A DNA stretch of 64,000 nt from Arcicella rigui (GCF_034929435.1 NZ_JAYFUM010000008.1:186001-250000), one strand, 5' to 3'; counted from the first letter of the stretch, positions 8,445-17,482 are shown. Notes: generated by a model from the letters alone, not told the origin. Translations and numbers: made by a program.

Positions 8445-8607
8445 TGGCTGTAGGAGAAGGATTCGAACCTCCACGGTGTGATTAGGTAAAGTACAAAGTC
8501 TGGTGGTCAACCCCAGTCCATCTTGCGATGGGCATTACACTTACTTTATTTCATGTTCACCACCCCCGAGACAGGAGGGTACGTCTGCCAAATTTCATCA
8601 CCCTACA
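8445..8607 (-). ncRNA. tRNA-like RNA with giant variable region and encoded CCA
   Basis: Read on the minus strand, 8607 to 8445 folds as a tRNA with an outsized insert. The acceptor strands TGTAGGG (8607-8601) and TCCTACA (8455-8449) make 7 pairs, or 8 if C at 8608 pairs with the discriminator G. Then follow G73 and an encoded CCA (8447-8445). The T arm is ggagg-TTCGAAT-ccttc (8472-8456). The D arm is ATG...CGT around AAATTTGGCAGA. The anticodon arm is CCCTC-CTGTCTC-GGGGG with GTC at 34-36 and an unusual T at 37. Between anticodon stem and T stem lie about 88 nt (about 15-20 in class II tRNAs), with helices ggtggt/accacc, ccatc-GCAA-gatgg and taaagta/tacttta. It is not tmRNA: no tag ORF and a normal D loop. 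It could be a tRNA with an intron, a decayed tRNA or a new tRNA-like RNA. Confidence 0.7.
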
Positions 8608-8644
8608 GTGTGGTTGTCATTGTGTTTCTTTCAACTTGACAATG

Positions 8645-8676
8645 CAAAGTTATAAGGTTTTAAAATGTTTTGCAAA
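8645..8676 (-). promoter_or_regulatory. Promoter of the tRNA-like RNA (TTTG-N20-TAACTTTG)
   Basis: On the minus strand, TTTG (8676-8673), a 20-nt spacer and TAACTTTG (8652-8645) match the Bacteroidota -33/-7 consensus. Transcription would begin near 8637, about 30 nt before the tRNA-like body, which would need 5' processing. Confidence 0.6.
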
Positions 8677-8814
8677 TTTTACATAAAAAAAACTAAAAAT
8701 TTACATTATTTTTAATTTCACGTTATTAATATTACAATATTGTTAATAATTACTTTTTAAAAGTATCTTTTTTTGAAAAAATTTAAATCTTTATTGAGTT
8801 TAAATACTTATGAC

Positions 8815-9285
8815 ATGGAAAAAAATGTAGAAATTGATGAAACAGATTTGAAAATTTTAGGGCTTTTGATGCTTGATGCTACTACTCCATATACAGAAAT
8901 TGGTAAAAAAATTAATGTTTCTGGCGGTACTGTTCATGTTAGAATGGGAAAAATGGAACAGGCGGGTATAGTAAAGGGTTCGCAATTAGTAATTGACCAT
9001 ACAAAGTTAGGCTGGGATATTTCTGCATTTTTGGGGATTTATTTAGATAAAAGTTCGCTGTACGCAGAAGTAGCGGAACATTTAATGAAAATTCCAGAAG
9101 TGGTGAGTATTAATTATACAACGGGGATTTATTCCATTTTTGCCAAAATTGTTTGTAGAGATACTGTTCACTTGAGAGAAGTACTACATGATAAAATTCA
9201 GAAAGTACAGGGGATTCAGAGAACGGAAACATTTATTTCATTAGAAGAAACTGTAAACCGTTCTGTTCCTTTTGGAATAAAATAG
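8815..9285 (+). CDS. Lrp/AsnC-family transcriptional regulator
   Basis: DNA-binding regulator of 156 residues. The ATG at 8815 gives MEKNVEIDETDLKILGLLML, the usual AsnC-type start; an upstream TTG frame opening (8773) is less likely. An N-terminal winged HTH (ARTPYTE-like TTPYTEIGKKINVSGGTVHV, about 20-45) is followed by the RAM ligand-binding/oligomerisation domain (about 65-150, with GIYSIFAKIVCRD). Members sense amino acids and form dimers or octamers. It stands alone between the tRNA-like RNA (divergent) and sufB, so its regulon cannot be deduced from context. Confidence 0.9.
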   Translation: MEKNVEIDETDLKILGLLMLDATTPYTEIGKKINVSGGTVHVRMGKMEQAGIVKGSQLVIDHTKLGWDISAFLGIYLDKSSLYAEVAEHLMKIPEVVSINYTTGIYSIFAKIVCRDTVHLREVLHDKIQKVQGIQRTETFISLEETVNRSVPFGIK

Positions 9286-9382
9286 TAAAATCTGAGCTTG
9301 GCAGAAGCCTCAATCATTGAAGATTTGTGTACCCTTTTTAGAAAAATTCTAAACAACAGAACTTTTCTTCAAGTTTTTGGTT

Positions 9383-9390
9383 TATTTTTG
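9383..9390 (+). promoter_or_regulatory. -7 promoter element TATTTTTG before sufB
   Basis: TATTTTTG fits TAnnTTTG and lies 23 bp before the sufB start. No clear -33 TTTG is visible at the expected distance. Confidence 0.45.
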
Positions 9391-9413
9391 TAAGATAATT
9401 ACTACTTAAAGCA

Positions 9414-10862
9414 ATGGCAAAAGAAGAAATTGATATATTAGAGGAAGTAACCTCCTCGGAGTACAAATATGGTTTTGAAAGTCATTTCGAGACAGACGAA
9501 GTACCAGCAGGTTTGAGCGAAGATGTGATTCGACTCATTTCTAAAAAGAAAAACGAACCAGAATGGATGTTAGATTTACGCCTAAGTGCTTATCGTACTT
9601 GGGTGACGATGGAAGAACCGAAGTGGTCGAATGTTCATTACCAACCTGTTGATTATCAAGCAATAAAATATTATTCAGCTCCTAAACAAGCGAAAGTATT
9701 AGAATCTTTAGATGATATTGACCCAGAGTTGCGTCGTACTTTCGAGAAATTAGGTATTTCATTAAACGAACAAAAACGTTTGTCAAACGTGGCAGTTGAT
9801 GCCGTTATTGACTCGGTTTCGGTAGCAACTACTTTCAAAGCAGATTTAGCAAAAAGAGGAATCATCTTCTGCTCGATGTCTGAAGCAATTCAAGAACATC
9901 CAGAATTAATTAAAAAATACTTAGGTTCAGTTGTGCCAGTAAAAGATAATTTCTTTTCAGCCCTCAACGCCGCTGTATTTACTGATGGTTCTTTCTGTTA
10001 TATTCCAAAGGGTGTTCGTTGCCCAATGGAACTTTCTACTTATTTCCGTATCAATGCCGCAGGTACTGGTCAGTTTGAACGTACTTTGATTGTAGCTGAC
10101 GAAGGTTCTTATGTAAGTTACTTAGAAGGTTGTACTGCCCCTCAGCGTGACGAAAACCAATTACACGCAGCGGTAGTTGAAATTTTTGCTCATGCAGATG
10201 CAGAAGTGAAGTATTCAACAGTACAAAACTGGTATCCGGGCGATAAAGAAGGAAAAGGCGGAATTTATAACTTCGTAACAAAACGTGGTATTTGTGACGG
10301 TGCAAATTCTAAAATTTCTTGGACACAAGTAGAAACTGGTTCAGCAATTACTTGGAAATATCCTTCTGTAATTTTGAAGGGAGATAATTCAATCGGAGAA
10401 TTTTATTCAGTAGCTGTTACCAACAATATGCAACAAGCCGATACAGGTACTAAAATGGTGCATATTGGGAAAAATACCAAGTCAAGAATTGTTTCTAAAG
10501 GTATTTCAGCAGGAAAATCTCAGAATTCATATCGTGGATTAGTAGAAGTAATGAAACGTGCTGACAACGCTCGTAACTTCTCGCAATGTGATTCTTTGCT
10601 GATGGGCGACCGTTGCGGAGCTCATACTTTCCCATACATTGAAGTAAAAAATAAAACTGCTACCGTAGAACATGAAGCTACTACTTCTAAAATTGGTGAA
10701 GACCAATTGTTCTACTGTAACCAACGTGGTATTTCTACCGAAGCAGCCGTTGCTTTAATTGTAAACGGTTATGCTAAAGAAGTATTGAACCAATTACCAA
10801 TGGAATTTGCAGTGGAAGCTCAAAAACTTTTAGCTGTTTCATTAGAAGGTTCAGTTGGATAA
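9414..10862 (+). CDS. sufB: Fe-S cluster assembly scaffold protein SufB
   Basis: SufB of 482 residues, the scaffold of the SUF iron-sulphur assembly complex (with SufC ATPase and SufD) in the cytoplasm. Recognisable family segments include KKNEPEWMLDLRLSAYRTW near the N-terminus, KGVRCPMELSTYFRINA, EGCTAPQRDENQLHAAVVE, MVHIGKNTKSRIVSKGIS and the C-terminal DQLFYCNQRGIS with AVALIVNGYAKEVL. Full-length and intact. Unlike the usual sufBCDS operon, the next gene is convergent, a strong hairpin and terminator follow directly, and no sufC, sufD or sufS lies within the window. Confidence 0.96.
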   Translation: MAKEEIDILEEVTSSEYKYGFESHFETDEVPAGLSEDVIRLISKKKNEPEWMLDLRLSAYRTWVTMEEPKWSNVHYQPVDYQAIKYYSAPKQAKVLESLDDIDPELRRTFEKLGISLNEQKRLSNVAVDAVIDSVSVATTFKADLAKRGIIFCSMSEAIQEHPELIKKYLGSVVPVKDNFFSALNAAVFTDGSFCYIPKGVRCPMELSTYFRINAAGTGQFERTLIVADEGSYVSYLEGCTAPQRDENQLHAAVVEIFAHADAEVKYSTVQNWYPGDKEGKGGIYNFVTKRGICDGANSKISWTQVETGSAITWKYPSVILKGDNSIGEFYSVAVTNNMQQADTGTKMVHIGKNTKSRIVSKGISAGKSQNSYRGLVEVMKRADNARNFSQCDSLLMGDRCGAHTFPYIEVKNKTATVEHEATTSKIGEDQLFYCNQRGISTEAAVALIVNGYAKEVLNQLPMEFAVEAQKLLAVSLEGSVG

Positions 10863-10883
10863 TTTGAATGAGGTATTTTGAGT

Positions 10884-10933
10884 TTTGAATGATGAGTGAT
10901 TTAAACTTCAGTTTAAATCACTCATCATTCAAA
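10884..10933. repeat. Perfect 23-bp inverted repeat with 4-nt loop
   Basis: 10884-10906 and 10911-10933 are exact reverse complements (core gatgagtgatttaaac) around ttca. It lacks a T-run and is followed 30 bp later by a true terminator. It shares the gaatgatgag word with hairpins elsewhere in the window (51335-51368). Confidence 0.7.
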
Positions 10934-10962
10934 TTATATTGACATCATTTTTCAAATAGAAA

Positions 10963-11002
10963 AAACAAAAAAGCTACTGTTCACACAGTAGCTTTTTTGT
11001 TT
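10963..11002. terminator. Bidirectional terminator between sufB and the P-type ATPase
   Basis: aaacaaaaaagctactgt (10963-10980) pairs exactly with 10985-11002 across a 4-nt loop; A- and T-runs at the ends serve both convergent genes. Confidence 0.85.
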
Positions 11003-11017
11003 ATGAACTTCTCAAGT

Positions 11018-13522
11018 TTACTTCAAACGTTTTATTCCTTTCACTACTTCATACCAAATTACACTCACAAATCCTGTTAGTATAGCTATCGAAATTTGGC
11101 TTAGATTCAACATTTCAAAACCAAAAAAATGTGTTAAAGGCTCAACAAAAAGAAGTATTGCCATCAAAAGCATCGTTAAACCGATGATTAAAACCACTAA
11201 ATTATTTTTATATTGAATCGTTGTAAAAATTGAATAGTAAAAAGAACGGTTCACCAAAGTCAATAAAATATTAGCTGCTATCAGTACGGTGAAAACCATC
11301 GTTCGAGTAATGGCTTCATCAAAACCTTGAGCAACAGCATATTGATACACCGAAAGCGTTCCTAAAGTAATGACTAAACCTTGAACAATACTGGTAGCGA
11401 GTTCTTTCCAACTAAAAAAAGTATCGGTTACAGGACGAGGCTTTTTGGTCATCAGATTTTTTTCAAGTGGTTCGTTTTCATAAATAATCGAACAAGTAGG
11501 CCCCATGATTAATTCTAAGAAAATTACATGAACTGGTGAAAAAATATTCGGGTACAACCAGCCCAAAGCCAAAGGAATAAACACCGTAAGGATGATAGGA
11601 ATATGAATTGAAATGATGTACTGAATGGCTTTTTTGAGATTTGTATAGATTTTTCTGCCCATTGCCACTGCTTCTACCATTTTCGATAAATCGTCTTCCA
11701 ACAAAATCAAAGATGCCGCTTCTTTAGCAATTTCAGTACCTTTTTTGCCCATTGCAATACCGATGTGAGCAGCTTTCAAGGCTGGGCCGTCATTTACGCC
11801 ATCGCCAGTCATGGCTACAATTTCGTTGTTCTTTTTCAGAGCATTGATAATTCTAAGCTTCGCTTCTGGATACATCCGAGTAAATACTTGAATCTTGCTT
11901 ACTTCTTTTTGCAAGTCTTCATCAGAAAGTTTCATCAATTCATCGCCTGTAATACTTTTATCATAGCCTTTGAAACCAATTTGTTTGGCAATGGCAGCAG
12001 TTGTAGCTGCATTGTCGCCCGTAACAATTTTTACGGTAATGCCTGCTTTGTAAAAATCATTCAATACTTTTTCGATGTTGGCTTTCGGTGGGTCGTAAAA
12101 TGCAACAATTCCTTTCAAAGTAAAAGGGAAATCTTGTTGAGCTTCTGGAAAGTCATCACCAATAAAATCTGCTTCGGCTACGCCTAAAATTCGATAACCT
12201 TCTTTCGAGAAATTTTCAACGGCTTGCTCAAGTTGTTGTTTTTCCTCATGATTCAAGGGATTAGAAGCTTCTATCATGGCTTCTAAAGCTCCTTTGGCGG
12301 CAATAATACGCTTACCCGATTGGTCTTGATGAATGTGGGTCATCATCGGCGGTTTGCCTCCTAAAGGATATTCATGAATTAATTGAAATTGTGGGCGAAT
12401 ATCATTATCAATCAATTTGGTATAAGCATCGTGTAAAGCTATTTCCATTGGGTCGAAGGGAATAGGTTCACTTGCCCACATTGCTACACTTATCAGGTCT
12501 CTTTCCTCGTCGTTCAACTGGTCGTTATCATCAGGATTAGAAGTTTTTTGCGTACTGAGTACAAACAGTTTAGCCAAAGTCATTTTGTTTTCAGTTATCG
12601 TGCCTGTTTTATCAGTACAAATTACCGTAGCACTTCCCAAGGTTTCAACGGTTTTCATTTGCTTCACTACAATGCCCAGTTTCATTAAACGCCAAGCCCC
12701 CAAAGCCATGAAAGTAGTAAAAGCCACAGGAATTTCTTCTGGCATGATACTCATCGCAAGCGTTAGCGATTTTAGCAAACTATCTAAAACCGAATGTGTG
12801 TGCAGGTAATTTATCAGCCAAACAATAATGAAAACAACCGCACCGATAATCACCATTTTCTTTACAAAATTGTTGATTTGTAATTCTAAAGGTGTTTTTT
12901 CTTCTTCGATACTTTCCAAACTTTTCCCGATTTTCCCAAGCTTGGTTTCGTTTCCTATCGCTGTTACCGTTGCTATTGCCATGCCACTTGCCACGGCTGT
13001 TCCTTTAAAAATCTGATTGTTTTCTTTCAAGGAAAACTTTAATACTGCCAAAGATTCTCCTGTTAAAATAGATTCGTTTACCGAAAAATCATTGGAATAA
13101 ACGATTTCAGCATCGGCCGGAATCGAAGAACCTTCTTCAAGCATCACGCTGTCGCCAATGACTAATTCTTCACTTTTAATTTCTTGTACTTCACCGTCAC
13201 GAATGACTTTACAATTAGGCTGCGAAAACTCCTTCAATTTGCTTAAAGCATCTCGACTTCTGGAATCTTGATACAATGAAATCGCTACTTCAAAAACGAT
13301 GGCGAAAGCCAGAAAAATAGCATCACCAATATTGCCACCGATTAAATAAATAGCCGCTGCTACCAACAGCAAAATAATCATCGGTTCTTGTGCCAAACTT
13401 ACGATGTCGTGCCAAATACCATTTACTTGTTTGTACTTTAGCTGATTGATTCCGTACTTATCTCTGGCTTTTTGTACTTGTTCTGAAGTTAAACCTCTAA
13501 CATCAAAATTATTTGCTTGCAT
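11018..13522 (-). CDS. P-type cation-transporting ATPase (P2-like, possibly Ca2+)
   Basis: Inner-membrane P-type ATPase of 834 residues. The N-terminal cation-ATPase domain (VQKARDKYGINQL) precedes the first helix pair. The A domain carries TGES (154-157), the phosphorylated Asp lies in DKTGT (304-308), and the hinge is MTGDGVNDGPALKAA. Six C-terminal helices follow. The ion-site motif in M4 is PEEIP (261-265) rather than SERCA PEGLP, so calcium is only the closest guess; Mn2+, Mg2+ or another cation is possible. No heavy-metal-binding domain or CPC motif is present, which rules out the P1B class. It is a single gene, divergent from the LanB gene. Confidence 0.9.
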   Translation of the reverse strand: MQANNFDVRGLTSEQVQKARDKYGINQLKYKQVNGIWHDIVSLAQEPMIILLLVAAAIYLIGGNIGDAIFLAFAIVFEVAISLYQDSRSRDALSKLKEFSQPNCKVIRDGEVQEIKSEELVIGDSVMLEEGSSIPADAEIVYSNDFSVNESILTGESLAVLKFSLKENNQIFKGTAVASGMAIATVTAIGNETKLGKIGKSLESIEEEKTPLELQINNFVKKMVIIGAVVFIIVWLINYLHTHSVLDSLLKSLTLAMSIMPEEIPVAFTTFMALGAWRLMKLGIVVKQMKTVETLGSATVICTDKTGTITENKMTLAKLFVLSTQKTSNPDDNDQLNDEERDLISVAMWASEPIPFDPMEIALHDAYTKLIDNDIRPQFQLIHEYPLGGKPPMMTHIHQDQSGKRIIAAKGALEAMIEASNPLNHEEKQQLEQAVENFSKEGYRILGVAEADFIGDDFPEAQQDFPFTLKGIVAFYDPPKANIEKVLNDFYKAGITVKIVTGDNAATTAAIAKQIGFKGYDKSITGDELMKLSDEDLQKEVSKIQVFTRMYPEAKLRIINALKKNNEIVAMTGDGVNDGPALKAAHIGIAMGKKGTEIAKEAASLILLEDDLSKMVEAVAMGRKIYTNLKKAIQYIISIHIPIILTVFIPLALGWLYPNIFSPVHVIFLELIMGPTCSIIYENEPLEKNLMTKKPRPVTDTFFSWKELATSIVQGLVITLGTLSVYQYAVAQGFDEAITRTMVFTVLIAANILLTLVNRSFYYSIFTTIQYKNNLVVLIIGLTMLLMAILLFVEPLTHFFGFEMLNLSQISIAILTGFVSVIWYEVVKGIKRLK

Positions 13523-13646
13523 ATTTTCAATAATTTAGGGAAGCTTGCGTGAATCGTAAATTAGAAGTGAAAAATACTGAGGACAATACTTAAATATACT
13601 TTTAAAAATTTACAACCACAAGATACTTTTGAAAGGCTTGGGTATT

Positions 13647-13662
13647 TATGAGTAAACTCATA
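13647..13662. promoter_or_regulatory. Palindrome tatgagt-aa-actcata upstream of lanB
   Basis: A perfect 7-bp inverted repeat with a 2-nt centre lies 48 bp before the LanB ATG and could be an operator. It also overlaps the start of a 26-codon ORF (13648-13728; contains one Cys and overlaps the LanB start by 19 nt), which I do not consider a convincing gene. Confidence 0.3.
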
Positions 13663-13709
13663 AACATAACTGATGTTAAGTGTTTTAGGCTCATCATGAA
13701 TAGAAAATC

Positions 13710-16700
13710 ATGGAAACCCAACATTTAAAGATACAATTTTCCGCTTTAAAGGTTAATTTTGGAAAACCGTCAAACCAATTAGCGTCTCAATTAATGTCGA
13801 ATACATATCAATTTCTGAAAAAACTGATTGTCAGAACTCCCGCCCTACCCTTTGCTGATAATATTTCGGAATCGTTTCTAAAAAACATGATGGCACATCC
13901 GCCCTTTGCGGAGGCTCTTTACTTGGCTTCTCCCCTACTTTTTCATGAAGCAAAATTGTGGGAACAAGGTGCTATCAACGACCCTAAAAAAGTACAAAAA
14001 ATCATTTTTTCGCTAACGAAGTATTACAGTCGAATGAGTAGCAGATGTACGCCTTTTGGGATGTTTGCAGGCTGTGCCGTAGTGAATTGGGATGAAAAAA
14101 CGGAATTGATACTAAGTACCGATATACAGAGAAGTACTCGTTTGGATATGCACTTTGCAGGAGCTTTAGCCCAGTTTTTGGCAGAAATTCCAGCTATTAA
14201 AAAGCAATTACTTTTCTTTCCCAACTCAAGTATTTATCAAATTGGTTCAGAAATTCGCTATGTTGAATATAAGTATTTAGATGGAAAAAGAACGCATCAA
14301 CTTTCAGCTTTTGAGTATTCAGAGTACATTGCTTTGGTATTGGAGGCTTGTAAAAATGGAGCTAAAATTGAAGAAATTATTCCGCAATTGATTGATGAGG
14401 ACATTACAGAAGAAGAAGCCGAAGATTTTATTGTTCAATTAATTGATGCTCAATTGATGATTCATGAGCTCGAACCTGCCATCACCAGTACTTCATTTGT
14501 TCAAGATGTAATTAATACTTTAAAGAAAATAGAAGCTGATGATACATTTTCAAGTATTCTCGAAAGTATCATGGCACAATTACAAACAATTGATAATCAA
14601 AAAATTAATGAGATTAATGCTTATCAAAAGATTATCAAAACCCTTGAGCAATTTACAATTCCGATTGATGAAGGAAAATTGTTTCAAACAGATTTGGTAA
14701 AAGTTTTTCAGCAAAATACACTTCAAATTGAATTACAAGAACAATTACAAGAAATATTGGAGTTGTTGATTCCTTTGAGTGAAGCCACTCCAAATAAAAA
14801 CCAAGAGCATTTTATCCAAAAATTTACGCAACGATACCAAAACCAAGAAGTACCTATTTTATTGGCATTAGACACAGAAACGGGAATCGGCTATGGTGAA
14901 ACGGGAAAAAAACATAATACTCCTTTGGCTGATGGTTTTGTATTTTCCCAAGATGAGAATCAAAGTATTTCTTGGTCACTAAACCCATTTCAACAGTACT
15001 TATTGCAAGAATGGCTGAACGCTTTCAAAAAAAATAGCTATGAAGTAAGTTTATCCGAAAAAACGCTGAGAGCTTTTGCACAAAAAAATATCAAAACACC
15101 CACTTCAATTTCATTGAGTTTCAGATTGACAGGTGATGAAAATTTGGCGATTTATCTCGAAAATGTTGGCGGTTCAAATGCCGTAAGTGCTTTGGGAAGA
15201 TTCGCTCATGCCGACGAAAATGTAAAAGCTTTGGTAAATGAAATTACCCAGAAAGAACAAGCCTTAAACCCTAATGTTGTTTTCGCTGAAGTAATTCATT
15301 TACCAGAAAATAGAATTGGGAATATCCTTTTACATCCTGCTTTTTGGTCTTTTGAGATTCCTTATTTGGCAAAATCTTCGCTACCTAAAAAGCAACAAAT
15401 TACTTTAGACGACATTTTAGTATCGGTAGATAGCATCGAAAATCGCATTGTTTTACGTTCAAAAAAACTCAATAAAGAAATCATTCCACGACTTAGTAAT
15501 GCTCATAATTACTCTGCTGATACTTTACCGATTTATCATTTTTTATGTGATTTACAGCAACAAGGATTAAACTGTCAATTGAAATTTAATTGGCAAAATA
15601 TTGTCCCAAAAATTAAATTTTCACCCAGACTTACTTATAAAAAAATCATTTTAGAAGCCGCTACTTGGCACTTTGAAAAAGAAGATTTCAGACATCTTCT
15701 AAGCAGCAAAAAAGAAAGTTTAATAGCTGATTTTGAGAAATTTAAAGAAAAATGGAATCTTCCCAAACGCTTTGTTTTAGCTGACTTTGACAATGAATTA
15801 TTGGTTGATTCCGACAATCTTTTGAGTATTCAAACTTGGTTGGATGCCATTAAAAATCGTGAAAAAATTGAGCTAAAAGAGTACTTGTTCTTCCCAGAAA
15901 AAGCAATCATTCGAGACGAACAGGGAATGCCTTTTTGTAATCAGTTTATTGCGTCTTTGCTGAATAAAAAAACAGTTTATGAAGGAAAAGTTTTTGATAA
16001 AACTAACAGTACAGAAACTTCTGTTGAAAGAAATTTTTCATTAGGTTCGGAATGGATTTATCTCAAATTTTACGCTGGCACAAAAACGGCTGATGATATT
16101 TTAGCACAAAGCATCAAACCTGTTTTAGAAAATTTATTAGAAGAAAATCTGATAGATAAATGGTTTTTCATTCGCTACCTCGACCCTGAAAAACACATTC
16201 GTTTGAGATTGCATCTCGTCAATCAAACAGAAATTGGAAAAGTAATCTTAGCTTTAAAAGAAAGTATCGAAGCTTTTGAACAAGAAAATATTATCTGGAA
16301 AACACAATTTGATACTTATCAAAGAGAAATTGAACGCTACGGCATTGAAGCGATTGAGTATGCCGAAGATATTTTCTTTCAAGATAGTTTGGCGGTTATC
16401 AGTATGCTTGAGCAAAGTTGGGGCGACGAGCGAGAGCATCTTCGCTGGCAATTTGCGATACAACTTATTGATACTTTTCTGGATGACTTTGGTTTTACTT
16501 TACTTCAAAAATTGGACTTAATGAAGTTTTTGAAAGAAAGTTTTAGCCAAGAATTTAAAGTAGATAAATCATTAAAACTCCAAATTGACAAACGTTTCAG
16601 AGAAAATAGAAAAAATATTGAGTCCATTTTAGATAACAATTCAGCAGAACACCAAGTTTTCTCTGAGATTTTAGCATTCAAATCGACTCAAACCGCCAAG

Positions 16701-16889
16701 AGTATCGAGCAAATAAAAGTACAAAAAAATGATAGGGAATTATTGGCTTTTGTATCATCGCAAATCCATCTTTCTATCAATAGAGCCATCGCTGATAATC
16801 AAAGATTCCATGAATTATTGATTTATGATTTTATGTATCGTTTTTACCAAGCAAGTATCGCAAAAACTAAAACCCCACATAAAATATAG
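13710..16889 (+). CDS. LanB-type lantibiotic dehydratase, full length, without visible partners
   Basis: Protein of 1059 residues. The N-terminal about 700 residues match the lantibiotic dehydratase glutamylation domain (RTPALPF near 39-45; KYYSRMSSRCTPFGMFAGCAV near 109-129, the conserved R-CTPFG-F-G motif; FDNELLVDSDN and LFFPEKAIIRDEQG later). The C-terminal about 280 residues (SEWIYLKFYAG..., DKWFFIRYLDPEKHIRLRL) are the SpaB-C/thiopeptide-type elimination domain. Such enzymes glutamylate Ser/Thr of a precursor with Glu-tRNA and eliminate glutamate to give dehydroamino acids. No cyclase (LanC), transporter, protease or convincing precursor gene lies alongside; a MarR gene follows 99 bp downstream. 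Confidence 0.9.
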   Translation: METQHLKIQFSALKVNFGKPSNQLASQLMSNTYQFLKKLIVRTPALPFADNISESFLKNMMAHPPFAEALYLASPLLFHEAKLWEQGAINDPKKVQKIIFSLTKYYSRMSSRCTPFGMFAGCAVVNWDEKTELILSTDIQRSTRLDMHFAGALAQFLAEIPAIKKQLLFFPNSSIYQIGSEIRYVEYKYLDGKRTHQLSAFEYSEYIALVLEACKNGAKIEEIIPQLIDEDITEEEAEDFIVQLIDAQLMIHELEPAITSTSFVQDVINTLKKIEADDTFSSILESIMAQLQTIDNQKINEINAYQKIIKTLEQFTIPIDEGKLFQTDLVKVFQQNTLQIELQEQLQEILELLIPLSEATPNKNQEHFIQKFTQRYQNQEVPILLALDTETGIGYGETGKKHNTPLADGFVFSQDENQSISWSLNPFQQYLLQEWLNAFKKNSYEVSLSEKTLRAFAQKNIKTPTSISLSFRLTGDENLAIYLENVGGSNAVSALGRFAHADENVKALVNEITQKEQALNPNVVFAEVIHLPENRIGNILLHPAFWSFEIPYLAKSSLPKKQQITLDDILVSVDSIENRIVLRSKKLNKEIIPRLSNAHNYSADTLPIYHFLCDLQQQGLNCQLKFNWQNIVPKIKFSPRLTYKKIILEAATWHFEKEDFRHLLSSKKESLIADFEKFKEKWNLPKRFVLADFDNELLVDSDNLLSIQTWLDAIKNREKIELKEYLFFPEKAIIRDEQGMPFCNQFIASLLNKKTVYEGKVFDKTNSTETSVERNFSLGSEWIYLKFYAGTKTADDILAQSIKPVLENLLEENLIDKWFFIRYLDPEKHIRLRLHLVNQTEIGKVILALKESIEAFEQENIIWKTQFDTYQREIERYGIEAIEYAEDIFFQDSLAVISMLEQSWGDEREHLRWQFAIQLIDTFLDDFGFTLLQKLDLMKFLKESFSQEFKVDKSLKLQIDKRFRENRKNIESILDNNSAEHQVFSEILAFKSTQTAKSIEQIKVQKNDRELLAFVSSQIHLSINRAIADNQRFHELLIYDFMYRFYQASIAKTKTPHKI

Positions 16890-16988
16890 AGAAGAGAGAA
16901 TCTAATTTTTTGATTTTTTTTGTTGTAAATTTGAATACTAACAATTGCTAAAACAACTAATGTACTTAACATTTTTTATTCAATATTT

Positions 16989-17441
16989 ATGACGACAAAT
17001 CCTGCTGATAATAGAGCGTATTTTTTCAAAATAGACACCACCATCAAAAAGATTCGTCAAAATCTTCAAAAAAAATTAGATGCTTCAAATATTGATTTAA
17101 CTGTTGACCAATGGGTTTTGCTCGACCACTTGAAAAGACATGAAACAGAAGGAATTAGCCAAAATGAACTGGCAGAAATGACCGTTAAGGATGCTCCGAC
17201 TGTTACCAGAATTATTGATTTATTGGTCAAAAAAGGACTGGCTGAACGTAAAATGGCAGTAAATGACCGCAGACGCTTCAACATTATACTCACTGACGCT
17301 GGTCGTGAAAAATTTGAAGAAACATATCCCATTGTCGTAGAAGTACGCCGACAAGGTTGGGGCGATTTATCGGACGAAGATTATAAAACTTTCGTAAGAA
17401 TTCTTGATTCTATTTATCTAAACGTTTCATCTGGGAAATAA
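16989..17441 (+). CDS. MarR-family transcriptional regulator
   Basis: Winged-helix regulator of 150 residues. VDQWVLLDHLKRHETEGISQNELAEM and DAPTVTRIIDLLVKKGLAERK form the HTH and recognition helix, followed by the wing NDRRRFNIILTDAGREKF (about 95-112), the classical MarR DxR(A/R) wing. Members are dimers that usually repress and are released by small phenolic or oxidative signals. It follows the LanB gene in the same direction by 99 bp and converges on the SulP gene; it could regulate either, and nothing in the sequence decides this. Confidence 0.9.
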   Translation: MTTNPADNRAYFFKIDTTIKKIRQNLQKKLDASNIDLTVDQWVLLDHLKRHETEGISQNELAEMTVKDAPTVTRIIDLLVKKGLAERKMAVNDRRRFNIILTDAGREKFEETYPIVVEVRRQGWGDLSDEDYKTFVRILDSIYLNVSSGK

Positions 17442-17475
17442 AGGCTTGCCTATTCGTTTGAATAAGCAAGCCTTT
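17439..17475. terminator. Bidirectional terminator between marR and SulP gene
   Basis: aaaggcttgc (17440-17449) pairs with gcaagccttt (17466-17475), and the stem extends through tatt/aata around a short loop. T-run on the + strand, A-run on the other. Confidence 0.8.
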
Positions 17476-17482
17476 TTACTGT

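Noticed and set aside
8445..8607. tmRNA (ssrA) assignment for the tRNA-like RNA
   Set aside because: The D arm has a canonical loop with GG, an anticodon arm is present, length is too short, and no tag peptide ending in LAA can be read.
13648..13728. 26-codon ORF upstream of the LanB gene as lanthipeptide precursor
   Set aside because: It has one Cys, few Ser/Thr and no leader/core division, and it overlaps the LanB start; chance ORF is more likely.
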